From Panax quinquefolius (Eukaryota > Streptophyta > Magnoliopsida > Apiales > Araliaceae): a DNA stretch of 64,000 nucleotides. The notes under the pieces were generated by a model that worked only from the letters and a program-made list of their open reading frames with translations, searched no databases and had not been told where the DNA came from. The stretch spans positions 32,580,293 through 32,644,292 of the forward strand of contig CM035173.1 of assembly GCA_020205615.1 (NCBI GenBank), given 5' to 3'. The translations under genes were made by a program, and so were the position numbers. Shown piece by piece: positions 1 through 11,720 of the stretch (position 1 is the first letter of the stretch; each line of letters starts with the position of its first letter).

Positions 1-460
1 TTTATGGTATATTTGACTCTTCTAATGGATTGATCGTTCCGCTGCAACTATGGTTGAAAAGTTTTATCATTTACCATATGTTCTAAATCTCTGATTTATT
101 ACTGATGAAGGCTATTGATAATTTCATTATCTTTAGTCATGATATTCTTTACTGGGCTAGTTGTGCTCACCCTTTTGTTTCACAATTCCTTTCAGGTAAT
201 AAGAGTGTAGCTGGGTCGAGCGGGGGTAACAGGGGAATAGAACGGTGGTCTATAGCTATTGAGGTTCTCCCTAAACAGTATGAAAATAATTTTATTAAGA
301 TTTTGAGATAAGTGTGTCGTATTTTATACGTCATTTAACCATTGATTTTGGTGAACCAAATAGGGTGAGGTGAGCCCAACTTTAGAAGGGTGTTTTGCCA
401 CTATCATATAAGATGTCTAATGACCTACGACTTCATGTTATCATAAGACAGGGTTATCCA
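1..460 (+). mobile_element. LTR C, 3' region, left piece (gypsy-like LTR family)
   Basis: This is the interior-to-3' part of an LTR that begins left of the window. It aligns by eye with 5,215-5,690 of LTR B, sharing the block around the GCTAGTTGTGCTCACCC motif and the CATAAGACAGGGTT stretch. It stops at 460 where LTR D begins with TGTAAGACCCC, and resumes at 17,988. The short frame at 105-311 is a chance frame inside the LTR. No gene is seen here. Confidence 0.75.
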
Positions 461-1736
461 TGTAAGACCCCGAATTTTATGAAATAAAAGTATTCAATTT
501 TTTTATAATTATTATTTTATTTCGTAAATGGTTAAATTGATAAAAGGTTAAAGTTAAGGGTGATATGTGAAAATTTTGTAAAGTAAGAAAGTTGTTATAA
601 AATATTCGATTGGTCGGGGAATATCCGTACGATGGCACAATCATTGGTGGACCCCACAATGGAAGTATTGTCGTAGTTAGAAAACGCGTAAATAACTTTT
701 ATAAAAAATAACTACGAAAGTTTTACCGTTAAACCGTTGAACTACCCGATAGTAAAAGTATAAAGATGTCTACGCGTGGTTGCATAAGTACCACACGATA
801 TCGATTATTGATGCTTACGTAAGAAGTCACTCAGTTAAACTCAATTATTGCTACAGTAATTGTTGCATCATATTTCTCATATTATTGATTTAATTGTTAT
901 CACAGTATCATCTGCATAATATTTTATATTATTAAATCAATAATTGAGACGACAAAGTTATTCATATTATTATTTGCAATAATGACAATGTCTAGAAGTT
1001 ACGCTGTCGAGAAAGGTTTGGTCACCTAATCATACCAATAAAGAGAAATCCTTATCGGAAAGCACCCTCTTTCCTGGGAACGATCTGGTTGTTAAATATT
1101 GTGAGTTATAATATCAATGATGAATAAGTTCGTGTTGATTAAAGATGAAATTGATAGTTCCATTGTGTTGGGATTATTAGTGTTGGTGGAAATCGATATT
1201 TATTTCGATAATAATTGTTGTCTGGAAGTTATATTGACCAATCGAGTAATTAATCGGATAAATAAGCAATTAATTGCTATTAATTCACATGCTTATAACT
1301 ATGTGTTCACATGTGTGTACTATTGATTCACATGCATGTATTATTAGGGGAGGTGGTGCAAGATTGATAATATTTGCATGACTAAATTAAAAATGGAGGT
1401 ATAGATGAAGGAACTATACTATAATTAATTTTTTCACATGTATAGAACTATTGAGTCACATGATTGTACTATTGATTCACATGATATACTATTAGGGGAG
1501 GTGGTGCAAGTTTGATAATACTTGTAGGACTAAATTAAAAATGAAGGAAAAGATGAAGGTATTATACTGTAATATTTTGAGCCCCAAAACGTGCAATTAT
1601 CAAAACTATATTTTCCTATAAATAGAAGCTCATTCTTCTTCCATTCTCACCAATTCACTAAGTCTCACAAGAGAAATAATAGAGAGATAAGTTATAGAGT
1701 GAGAAGCTATAGAGTGAAAGAAGAAACGAAGTCTGC
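461..1736 (+). mobile_element. LTR D, first segment (5' part)
   Basis: It starts with TGTAAGACCCCG, the standard left end of this LTR family. It holds the U3-like part, including a block of about 160 bases that is tandemly duplicated (about 1,290-1,450 and 1,450-1,590), followed by a TATA box at 1,616. LTR B interrupts it at 1,737, inside the transcribed leader. D continues at 5,969-6,909 and 17,258-17,987, giving about 2.95 kb without the insertions. The five bases left of D and right of D do not match cleanly, so its target duplication is not proven. Confidence 0.8.
1616..1625 (+). promoter_or_regulatory. TATA box of LTR D
   Basis: CTATAAATAG lies about 35 bases downstream of an ACGTG-containing stretch. 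It is followed by a pyrimidine-rich CTCATTCTTC leader, the same arrangement as in B, F, J, K and M2. This is inferred to be the LTR promoter. Confidence 0.7.
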
Positions 1737-2844
1737 TGTAATACCCCGAATTTTACGAAAGGAAAGTATTCAATTTTTATAATTATTATTCTATTTAGTA
1801 AATAGTTAAATTGATAAAAGTACAATAATACGCGTCCTTACATAGTAGCACACGGTATTGATTATTGATACTTATGTGAGAAGTCACTCAGTTATACTCA
1901 ATTATTGCTACAGTAATTGATACATCATATCTCTCATATTATTTATTCAATTATTGTCACAGTATCATCTGCATAATTTGTTATATTATTAAATCAATAA
2001 TTGAGATGACAAAGTTATTCATATTATTATTTACAATATTAACAATGTCTAGAAGTTCTGTCAAGGAGAGGTTAGATAATCCAATTGTGCGCCAATAGGG
2101 AGAAATTCTTATCGGAAAGCCCTTTCTTTCCTGGGAACGACCTGGTTGTTAAATATTGTGAGTTATAATATTAATGATGAATGTTATTAAAAATATAATT
2201 TGAGTTCAGAGTTGAATTTGGAGACGTGGATGTGATATTTGAGTCCGGAACGATGAAATTAGTAGAAAAATATTATAAACACAAAATTTTTCGGGGTTGA
2301 CTTTTTGGTCAAAAAAGTCAACAGTTAACTTTTTCGAAAAAAGTCAAACTTCAAAATTTCAAAAATGAAATTTTTCAGAAAAATATTTCCATTGTGTTGG
2401 GATTGTTAGTGTTAGTTGAAATCGACATTTATTTCGATAATAATTGATGTCTGGAGGTTATATTGACCAATCGGGTAATTAATCGAATAAATGAGCAATT
2501 AATTGCTATTAATTCACATGATTATAACTATTTGTTCACATGTGTGTACTATTGATTCACATTCATTTACTATTAGGGGAGTTGGTGCAAGATTGATAAT
2601 ACTTGCATGACTAAGTTAAAAATGGAGGTATAGTTGAAAGTACTATACTGTAATTCGTATTTTCTAAGGATTATAACTATTGATTCACATGATTGAACTA
2701 TTGATTCATATTATTTACTATTAGGAGAGGTGATGCAAGTTTGATAATACTTGCAGGACTAAATTAAAAGTGAAGAAAAAAAGGAAGGTATTGTACTGTA
2801 ATATTTTGAGCCCCAAAACGTGCAATTATCGAAACTATATTTTT

Positions 2845-2854
2845 CTATAAATAG
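2845..2854 (+). promoter_or_regulatory. TATA box of LTR B
   Basis: CTATAAATAG is followed by AGCTCATTCTTCC, the same context as the other family members. The predicted start would lie near 2,875-2,885. Confidence 0.7.
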
Positions 2855-2983
2855 AAGCTCATTCTTCCTTCATTTCTCACCAATTCACTAAAGCTATAGA
2901 GCAATTATTATAGAGAGAAATTATAGAGAGAAAGAAGAAGAGAAGTCCTACACTCACTATTCCAAATCCAAATTTCTTTTTTT

Positions 2984-2993
2984 GAGGTAAGGG
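2984..2993 (+). other. Conserved splice-donor-like site in the LTR leader
   Basis: GAG|GTAAGGGG lies about 135 bases after the TATA box and is followed by TATTATTTCTTTC. The same AGGTAAGGG string in the same place is found in K (51,433), M2 plus arm (60,851) and M2 minus arm (62,422). The D copy at 5,998 has GAGGAAAGGGG and has lost the GT. Splicing use is inferred. Confidence 0.45.
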
Positions 2994-3039
2994 GTATTAT
3001 TTCTTTCAGATTCACGAAGAGAGCTATTGTTATTCCATT

Positions 3040-3480
3040 CCTTATTATTATGTTGGAATAACTTTGTCTATGCTGAGTACTACATACATGGTGAAATTCT
3101 TCTATTATTTTATTCTTTATTATTACTCTGTTGAATATCACTGCTACACGCGGATTACGGCATGACTTCGTTCCGCTTCTTTATTATTCTGTTGGAATAT
3201 CCTGTTTGTGCGGATTACGCATGACCTGGTTCCATCCTTTATTATTCTGTTGGAATAACATGTCTGTGCGGTTTATCGCATGCCTGGTGAATTCTGTTGT
3301 TATTCCATTCTTTATTATTCTGTTGGAATATCCCGTGCGTGCAAGGATTACGCATTTAACACAGTTCCATTCTTTATTATTCTATTGGAATAACCTGTAT
3401 GTGCGGTCTATCGCATGCATGGTGAATTCTTCTATTATTCCATTCTTTATTATTATGTTGGAATAACTTGTCTATGTAGA
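3040..3480 (+). repeat. Array of ~50-60 base units in LTR B
   Basis: About seven degenerate units each carry a TTCTTTATTATT(C/A)TGTTGGAATA core followed by a variable GCATG- or CATGCATG-containing linker. The reverse complement of the same array occurs at 8,760-9,240, 14,740-15,220, 47,640-48,370 and 61,640-62,390. The ORF at 3,131-3,466 is the translation of this array and is not a gene. Confidence 0.8.
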
Positions 3481-4384
3481 TTACCGCATGCATGGTGAAT
3501 GATCCTTTGTATTCATTCCTTATTAAATTGTAGAAATGATCTGTCAACGTGGATTATCACATGGCGGGTGAAAATCCATTTGTAGTTTCGTAATTTTTCT
3601 GACCCTCAAAAATTCTGGAAAAATTTGAAATGATAATTTGACGAGTTTTCTATATTGTGTCCAAAGATGGCGATTTTTGGATGTATAGATTAAGAGTTAT
3701 GGATTTTATGGAAAAAGACTATTTTAAAAGTAAACTCTTATAACTCCTTGTGGTTAACTCCAAAATTGGTAAAATTTTTATTGGGAGTACATGTATATAA
3801 CAAGAGTATACCCTGTAAATTTCGGAATTTTTGGAAAAAAGTACAATTTATGATAAATGTCTAAATATTCGACAGTTTTGGCCATATGAAAAATAGTAAA
3901 TGAATTTTAAAAATTCCGAGAAAAATATATGTTCAATATGGGACTATATCCCATTAAATCCTAGAAATGAAATATTTTTGGGACTGATTTGGTATTTTTC
4001 ATAAAAATGAACTAGTTATGAGTAAATGAATTAAATATGTTATGTGAAGTAACAAAATTGGAAAATAGGATTTTATGGCTTGGAAATCCTATATAGGGTA
4101 TATGCAGATTTTTTATGAAGGATTTGATCATTGGTGATGAAATCTTATGAGTATGGCATTTTTGAATAATTAAAATGCATTATTTGGTAAAGTGTAAATA
4201 ATTGAAATAAATTGTTTATAAGTTTAAGAAGTGATTAAAATATTGTTATAATATTAATAATATTAGATTATGAGTTTATTAAGTGATTGATAATATTTGG
4301 ATAAATTTAAAGTCTTTAATATTTATCCTTGTTTTCGCTTATATCATGGTCATCATCCTCATGCTTATATTGTGATGAAAGTCA

Positions 4385-4610
4385 TCTTTGGCTTACGTGC
4401 AAAGATGGACTGTTAATTATTGGTTTTATAGTTGTATATCTTTGGCTTACGTGCAAAGATGGACTGTTAATTATTGGTTTTATAGTTGTATATCTTTGGC
4501 TTACGTGCAAAGATGGACCGTTGATTATTGGTTGTATATCTTTGGCTTACGTGCAAAGATGGACCGTTGATTATTGGTTGTATATCTTTGGCTTATGTGC
4601 ATAGATGAAC
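4385..4610 (+). repeat. 54-base tandem array in LTR B
   Basis: Two exact-looking 54-base units begin TCTTTGGCTTACGTGCAAAG at 4,385 and 4,439. Two shortened units of about 45 bases and a partial unit follow. Because 54 is divisible by three, the array stays open in two frames, which explains the overlapping repetitive ORFs here. Related single units recur through the LTR 3' half as GGCCGTAGTGCAAAGATG. Confidence 0.85.
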
Positions 4611-5968
4611 TGTTTATTGGTATAATTATGACCAGGGATCATTCGGTATAATCATGACCCATAATGCTATAAATGATGTGGTAAAAGTCCCCATTAACCC
4701 ATAGTGCATTGATGGACAGTTATTGATATGATTATAACCAGGGATTATTCGGTATAATCATGACCATTGATGATTACATGAATATCATTGGCCGTAGTGC
4801 AGGGATGATTCGTTGATGTGGATTATTTATTAAGCTGAGTCTCAGCGATAAAATATTGATTATACACTTTTAATTCGTAAAAGATAGTAGAAATCATGCT
4901 CTACTTGACTCTTTTAAAATATAGTTGTATGTCTTTGGCCTGTAGTGCTAAGATGAATTGTTAATGAATATCTTGGCCGTAGTGCAAAGATGAATTTATT
5001 AGTATGATTATGGCGGGAATTGTGATTTGGTATAACCATGATTTTTGATGTTTCGGTGAAGATAGGTGATGAAAATTATCTTCGTCACAGGTGCGAAATA
5101 GAATTTAGAACCACAATTATGATTATGAGTTATTCATATGATTGTGGGCGAGAACTGATGATTGATATTACGAGGATAAAACATTGTTGGTGAACTTTTA
5201 ACATGGAAAGATAATAGACCTTATGGTCTATTTGACTCTTTAATGGATTGCTTCGTTCACCGCAACTATAGTTGAAAAGTTTTATTATCTACCATATGTT
5301 CTAAATCTCTGATTTATTATTGATGAAAGCTATTGATAATTTAATTATCTTTAGTAATGATATTCTTTACTGAGCTAGTTGTGCTCACCCTTTTGCTTCA
5401 CAATTCCTTTCGGGTAATAAAGGTGTAGGTATTTGGGTCGAGTGGGGTATTAAGAGGATTAGAACGGTGGTCATATATTCATTGAGGTTCTCCCTAAATA
5501 GTATGGAAATAATTTTATTGAGAACTTTAGATAAGTGTGTCGATTGTATATGTCATTTGATATTTAATTTTGGTGAACCGGAATAGGGTGAGGTGAACCC
5601 AACTTTGGAAGGGTGTTTTGCCACTATCATACAAGATGTCTAATGACATACAACCTCGTGTTATCATAAGACATGGTTGTACACATCCACTTGCTGAGTA
5701 TATCTATGAGCAATTCCCAAAGATTTTAATTTCTAAAACAGTTATTGACTGTACTTTTATGTAAGGTACCATTGTAAGGTTGTGGTCAAGGCAATCGTGA
5801 GAGTTACACACATTTGTATTAAAACTCACGGTTTAATCTGTGATGGTCGTATTCTCGCACGACGTTCAACAGAGTTGTATAAATGAAGTTTGTATTTGAT
5901 TTTTATAGTATGATATCTGGCTACTCAGAATGGGTCGTGTGGATCTATTTTGGGGGCGTCACATCTGC

Positions 5969-6909
5969 TACTTTACTATTCCAGTATCCAATCTTCTTCT
6001 GAGGAAAGGGGTATTATTTATTTCATATTCTGAAGAGATATTATTTTTCGTATTCGTATGAATATTATTTTCGTTTAATATTCATAAAGAATATTATATT
6101 CGTTCAATATTCGTAGGAATATTATCTTCGTTAAATATTCGTTGGAATATTATTTTTGTTCAACAGTTGTAAGAGATATTATTTTTTCAGTATTCGTAGA
6201 AATAATATTTTCTTCCATACTCTGTAGTATGTGAGTAATATTATTTCGTTTCGTATTCCTAATTCTACACTCATTCTGTTAAAGTATTGCTTCTATATTC
6301 CATGAAATTAGTAGAATATCCTTGATATTTGCGCTTCATCCAGTATCTTTTCATGAAAATATTATTTTGAGCTTTCTTGATAATTATTGAGCTTTTCATG
6401 CTGGAGTACTATTCACAAGTTACTATTCACCCAATTACTATTCACTCAAATATTATTCACTCGGGTATTCGGGACACTTTTTATGCCAGAGTACTATTCA
6501 CGAGTTATTATTCATGGGTTACTATTCACCTAATTACTATTCATCCAAATATTATTCACTCGGGTATTTGAGGCACTTTTTATGTCGGGGTACTATTCAC
6601 GATGTACTATTCCCGAAGTACTATTCACAGGATACTATTCATGGGGTACTATTCACACGAAAAATATATTTCTTTTCTGTCCAAATTATTTTTGATACAT
6701 GAATATTATTCTTGAATTTTACTCCACAAGGCAGTATCATGTTGGCAATTTGGATATTTTTAAACTCTGGATAAATTTAAATTCTTTAAAATTTATCCTT
6801 GATTTCGTTTGATTAATGCTTATATCATTATCATCATCCTCGTGCTTATATTGTGCTGAAAGTCATCTTTGGCTTACGTGCATAGATGGACTGTTGATTG
6901 GTATGATTA
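5969..6909 (+). mobile_element. LTR D, second segment
   Basis: D resumes right after the TCTGC duplication of B, in the leader (GAGGAAAGGGGTATTATTT). It contains an array of ATATTATTTTCGT-type units (about 6,035-6,200), an array of TACTATTCAC units in two blocks of about 118 bases (6,396-6,660), and the start of the CTTTGGCTTACGTGC region. It is cut at 6,909 by element E. ORFs at 6,377-6,702 are array translations. Confidence 0.75.
6396..6660 (+). repeat. TACTATTCAC tandem array
   Basis: About twelve ACTATTCAC or ATTATTCAC motifs are spaced about 12-20 bases apart, arranged as two larger units of about 118 bases that each contain a GGGTATTYGRGRCACTTTTTATG block. A shorter relative occurs in LTR K at 51,537-51,620. 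Confidence 0.75.
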
Positions 6910-7674
6910 TTGTTAGGTTTGTAATATTCATGAACGCAATCAAATTGCAAAATTAAGCGGAAACGTGTAAAAATCAGAGTTTAAAATTTTACAAACCATA
7001 TACCCGGATCATCTTTTATGCGCAATTATTAATTAAACGAAAAAGAAAGAATAAGAATCATACCCTTGAAGATCCGAGCATCCTCAGGTACAAGTTCACC
7101 TCCAATCCTTTTCGCGTTCAACTTGAATCCACCGAGTTTGGTTCATTCCTTTGATCAACGTTAGCCACCCAAGTGTTTGGCCTCTAGAGGTGATCCACCA
7201 AGGAAGAAGAAGAATTCAAGAAGATGGGTATTTGGCAAAACCCTAGTTTTCTATCTCTATAGAAAAGGCGTACTCTCCCAACTATTGGAATTACGTATGT
7301 TGTAAAAGTTAACAACCTTCACACCCATAATAAGTCTCCTCTTATTTATAGATGTAGGCAACCCTTCTTAACAATTAAGGAATTGGGTTTTATTTTAATT
7401 AATTAAATTCTTTTAATTAATTAAGCTCTCTAATCTTATTAGGGATAATTAATTAAACTCTTTTAATTAATTTTCCTCCTAATCCTATTAGGATATTTGA
7501 GAATACTTTTATTAATTAATTCCCAAACTCCTTTAGGAATTAACTAATAATAATAGTAATAATAATAATAAGACTCCTATTATTAATTTATATTTAATAT
7601 TTCCAAAATATTAAATAAAAATATTAAGCTATTTAATTTATTCTATCACCATAAATTAAATTAAATATACTTAA

Positions 7675-10179
7675 TGTAACGCCCCAAAAATTAGGTATAC
7701 GTCACCCATCTTGGGTCGCCACTTACATGGTACATAAATTCAAATACAACTTACTAATATAACTGTAGGTATGCAATCGACATAAACGTGAGTTTGAATA
7801 CAAATATTGTCTACTAGATATTATACAAACTCAAAAGGAGTCCTCATTACAACTATTATCACACTATTTCACGTAATAGTGAGGACTACTAATCTATCCT
7901 CCTCGGACCATTACTTCGTTCCCAGACTGTCGTCCGGTATGTTCTCATTTCACGAAGAGAACGGTGAAAGAAAATTGTGAGCTCAACTAGCCCAAAGAAG
8001 AAATATTATGACTAAGATAATGCGAGAATAAATTATCATTAGCCTTCAACAATGTTAAACGATAAAATACAATAGACAACCAGTTTAATCTGCGGCTGAA
8101 TAAGCAATCCATTAAAAGAGTCAAGTAGAGAATAAAGTCTACTATCTTTTAGGTTTTAAAAGGTTTTCATCAATTTTTATCATTTCAGACTTAATAAATA
8201 AACCACCACATCTAATCATCCCCGTACCACGTTCAAGGATTTTCATCAAATTATCAATGGTCATGACTATACCGAATCACCTCTCGGTCATAATCATACC
8301 AAAACTATCCATCATTGCATTACTGAGCCACTCGAGGACTTTTGTCACATCATTTATATCAAGTCATGATTATACTTAAATGATCCTCGTCATAATCATA
8401 CTAAGTTCATCTATGCACGTAAGCCAAAGATAACATAATATAACATGAGGATGATGACAATGACATAGTAATTCAATAAAACAAGTTCAAGATCATACTA
8501 AGTTCATCTATGCACGTAAGCCAAAGATAACATAATATAACATGAGGATGATGACAATGACATAGTAATTCAATAAAACAAGTTCAAGAATTATTTAATC
8601 CATGAATTATTAACGTCCAAGTTGTCAACACGAATCTTTTTTTAGAAGTAAAATTCAAGAATGATTAGAAGAATATTTCCATGAAAAGATACTGGATGAA
8701 ACGCAAATATCAAGGATATTCTACTAATTTCATGGAGTATAGAAGTCAAAGTTTTAACCAACCGGGGTATAATAAAGAATGGAATAACAAAAGAAATCAC
8801 CATGCATGCGATACTTAGCATGATTAAGTTATTCCAATGTAATAATAATAACGGAACGGTCGTGAAATTCACACCGACGGGATGTTCCAACGAGAATAAT
8901 AAAGATGGAACCGGATCCGGTGTAAAACACACGAATAGGATATTCCAATGAATGATAAAGATTTTAACCAGTCCGATGTAAAACACACGACGTGATGTTC
9001 CAACGTAATAATAAAAAAGCGGAACCCGGTCCTGTAAAACACACGCAGCAGGATGTTCCAATGTAATAATAGAAGAATGTCACCAAGTATAGGGTAATAA
9101 ATGCATGATACAAAGTTATTCCAATGAGAATAATAAGCAATGGAATAACATAAGGATTTCACCAAGTATAGGGTATGCCACGTATCACGAGTTATGTATA
9201 GGGTATACCACTTTTACAAAGTTATTCAACGAATAATAATGAATGGAATAATGAAGTTCTCTTCAAGAAGAAAGAATAACACCCACTACTAGTAAAAGAA
9301 CCTGAATATAGAAGTAGTGAAGTAGCGAAATACTCTTCTTCTTTCTATAATTTTCTCTCTATAGCTTCTCTCATAATTTCTCTCTGTAGTTTTTGATGAA
9401 TTAAATGAAAAAATAATGAAGGAATGAGCTTCTATTTATAGGAAAATGGAATGCATAAGAACTAATCCATGAAACGGTCCAGATTGATTTACTTTAATCG
9501 ACGGTCCATATTTAAAGAAAAATCTTTTAAATAAAATATAATATATTCTATTTATATAAAAACATTTTACTATGCAAACACTATATCAATACTATGCAAA
9601 ACACTATGCAAAACACTATGCAACACTATGCGTAATAAAATATAATATATTACATTTATAGAATAACTTTAATAAAGTATTCTATTTTATATAAAAAGAT
9701 GTTTACATTTTTATTACGTTAATAATACGAATAAAACAAAACGTCATTATCGCTATAATAATTTATATTATTAATCGACAATAATGGAATCAAACCGAGT
9801 GACTTCTCACATAAGCATCGATAATCAATACTGGTAATGCTACTATGCAACCACACGTATTACTGTACTTTTACTACCGAGTAGTTCAACAGTAACCACG
9901 GTAAAACTTCCGCCGTTATTTCAATAAAATATTTTTGTCGTTTTCTCAATCCGACAATAATTACATTAGGGGTCCACCAATGATTGAGTAGTTATACGAA
10001 TATTCCTCGCTAAACCTAATATTCCCACCAATCAATCGAATATAATATAACCACTTGCATACTTTGCAAAATTTATAAATACTACCCACAACTATAATAT
10101 TATCTCAAATTCACACTATAATATTAAAAATTATTTAAACTAAATTTAAATCTTTATTGATAAAATCTGGGGTCTCACA
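7675..10179 (-). repeat. 3' LTR of element F
   Basis: It begins TGTAACGCCCC (plus-strand view) and ends GGTCTCACA. It is almost identical to 13,621-16,142, and over long blocks only short indels separate them. It includes a 65-base-scale array at 8,760-9,240, a local duplicate at 8,484-8,584 of the preceding 100 bases, and the minus-strand TATA box at 9,432-9,441. ORFs at 8,642-9,165 on the minus strand are array translations. Confidence 0.88.
9432..9441 (-). promoter_or_regulatory. TATA box of the 3' LTR of F
   Basis: Minus-strand CTATAAATAG is followed by AAGCTCATTCCTTC, as in the other LTRs of the family. Confidence 0.65.
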
Positions 10180-10193
10180 ATCTCCCCTCCTTA
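10180..10193 (-). other. Polypurine tract of element F
   Basis: Minus-strand AAGGAGGGGAGAT directly abuts the 3' LTR. A purine tract at this position primes plus-strand DNA synthesis in LTR retrotransposons. A similar AAGGAGGG string precedes an LTR in the broken element near 59,050. Confidence 0.75.
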
Positions 10194-10259
10194 TAGAATT
10201 TTCCCTCAAAATTAGGGTGCGTGCACGATATGATAAAGAGATGAGGATACCTTGAATAC

Positions 10260-11720
10260 CTTTATCGTTAAAAATATTAAATTCATCTTCTAATCCTACC
10301 AAAGATATTCATTAACAATTCATCTTTGCACTACGAGCCAAATATATATAATCAGTAAAACCAATAATCTCGAGACTCAAATTAATAGTATCACAATTAC
10401 GAATTATCCATGCACTTAATGGCTAAGGATATTCGTGTTTTCAATTACTGGCCATGATTATACCGAATAATCCTCGGTCATAATCATACCAAGTCCATCA
10501 ATGCACTACTGACCAAAGATGACTTTTACCACATCCATGAATTAATAATTCATTCTTTGAGACTCATTTCAATAATTAATCCACATCATCGAATTATCCC
10601 CGCACTTTCGGTGCCAAGGATATTCATTAGTATCACGACCACGAATTATCCATGCACTACTACCAAAGATAATCGTGTATTCATTAAGATCACGACCACA
10701 AATTATTCATGCACTACTACCAAAGATAATTGTGTATTCATTAAGTATCACGACCACAAATTATCCATGCACTACTACCAAAAGATAATTGTGTATTCAT
10801 TAAGTATCACGACCACAAATTATCCATGCACTACTACTGAAAGATAATTGTGTATTCATTAAGATCACGACCACAAATTATCCATACACTACGGCGAAGA
10901 TAATTGTGTATTCATTAGTATCACGACAACAAATTATCCATACCTACTACGAAAGATAATTGTGTATTCATTAAGATCACGACCACAAATTATCCATGCA
11001 CTACTACCAAAGATAATAATTGTGTATTCATTAGTATCACGACCACAAATTATCCATGCACTATGGCCAAAGATAATTGTGTATTCATTAGTATCACGAC
11101 CACAAATTATCCATGCACTACGGCCACAGATGACTTTCAACATAATATAAGCATGAGGATAATGATATAAAGAATCAATCAAATGAGATAAAGGATAAAT
11201 ATTAAACCTTTATAATATAATTTATCCAGGATTCAAGAATATCCCCATGTTTTCAATCACTTAATAATCTCATAATCTAATATCATTAATATTATAACAA
11301 TATTTTAATCACTTCTTAAATTTATAAACAATTTATCTTAATTGTTTACGCTTTACCATATAATGCATTTAATCATTCAAAATGTCATACTCATAAGATA
11401 TCATTACCAATTATCAAATCTCTCAAAAAAATATGCATATACTCTATATAAGATTCTCTAGCCATAAAATCCTATTTTCAACTTTGTTACTTCACATAAC
11501 ATATTTAACTCATATGTTCGTAACTAAACTATTTTCATGAAAAATACCAAATTAGTCCCAAAAATATTTCTTTTCTGGGATTTAGCATAATATATTCCCA
11601 TAATGAAAATATACTTTTCTAAATTTTTAAAATTCATTTACTATTTTTCAAAAATCAATTTCTAATTAATTCCTTAAGAAATTAGCTACCTCAAGTTTAA
11701 CTCCAAAAATTCCCAAATCT
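10260..11720 (-). repeat. LTR-like segment inside element F, with a 9-copy array
   Basis: This part of the interior matches, in reverse complement, the middle of LTR B (about 3,600-5,150), including the stretch around the run of AATATTAT near 11,290. It contains nine tandem copies of a ~57-base unit at 10,620-11,135, each with TCACGACCACAAATTATCCA and CACTACTACCAAAGATAAT. An LTR middle without LTR ends inside the interior suggests capture or an older rearrangement. The ORFs at 10,557-11,182 are translations of the array. Confidence 0.75.

Larger units (their letters stand above)
1737..5963 (+). mobile_element. LTR B, complete solo LTR, 4.2 kb
   Basis: It begins TGTAATACCCCG and ends GGGGGCGTCACA, the TG..CA ends of the family. 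It is flanked by the 5-base duplication TCTGC at 1,732-1,736 and 5,964-5,968, and LTR D reads on continuously across the two flanks. Inside are: a duplicated block upstream of the TATA box (about 2,515-2,810); the TATA box at 2,845; a splice-donor-like site at 2,987; an array of about 50-60 base units around TTCTTTATTATTCTGTTGGAATA (3,040-3,480); an AT-rich middle; a 54-base tandem array (4,385-4,610); and the 3' part. No interior and no second LTR are present, so this is most simply a solo LTR left by LTR-LTR recombination. At 4.2 kb it is long for an LTR, though within the range of Del/Tekay-type gypsy elements. Confidence 0.85.

Noticed and set aside
456..460. Target duplication for LTR D
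   Set aside because: ATCCA on the left and GTATA on the right do not match, although the host LTR resumes at the right place. Left unclaimed.
4329..4604. Two overlapping repetitive ORFs (91 and 60 residues)
   Set aside because: They are translations of the 54-base tandem array, which is open because the unit is a multiple of three. The sequence lies inside an LTR and its relatives are not open.
10620..11135. Regular direct repeats that could suggest a CRISPR array
   Set aside because: The whole ~57-base unit repeats with no unique spacers, in plant nuclear DNA inside a retroelement. It is an ordinary tandem array.
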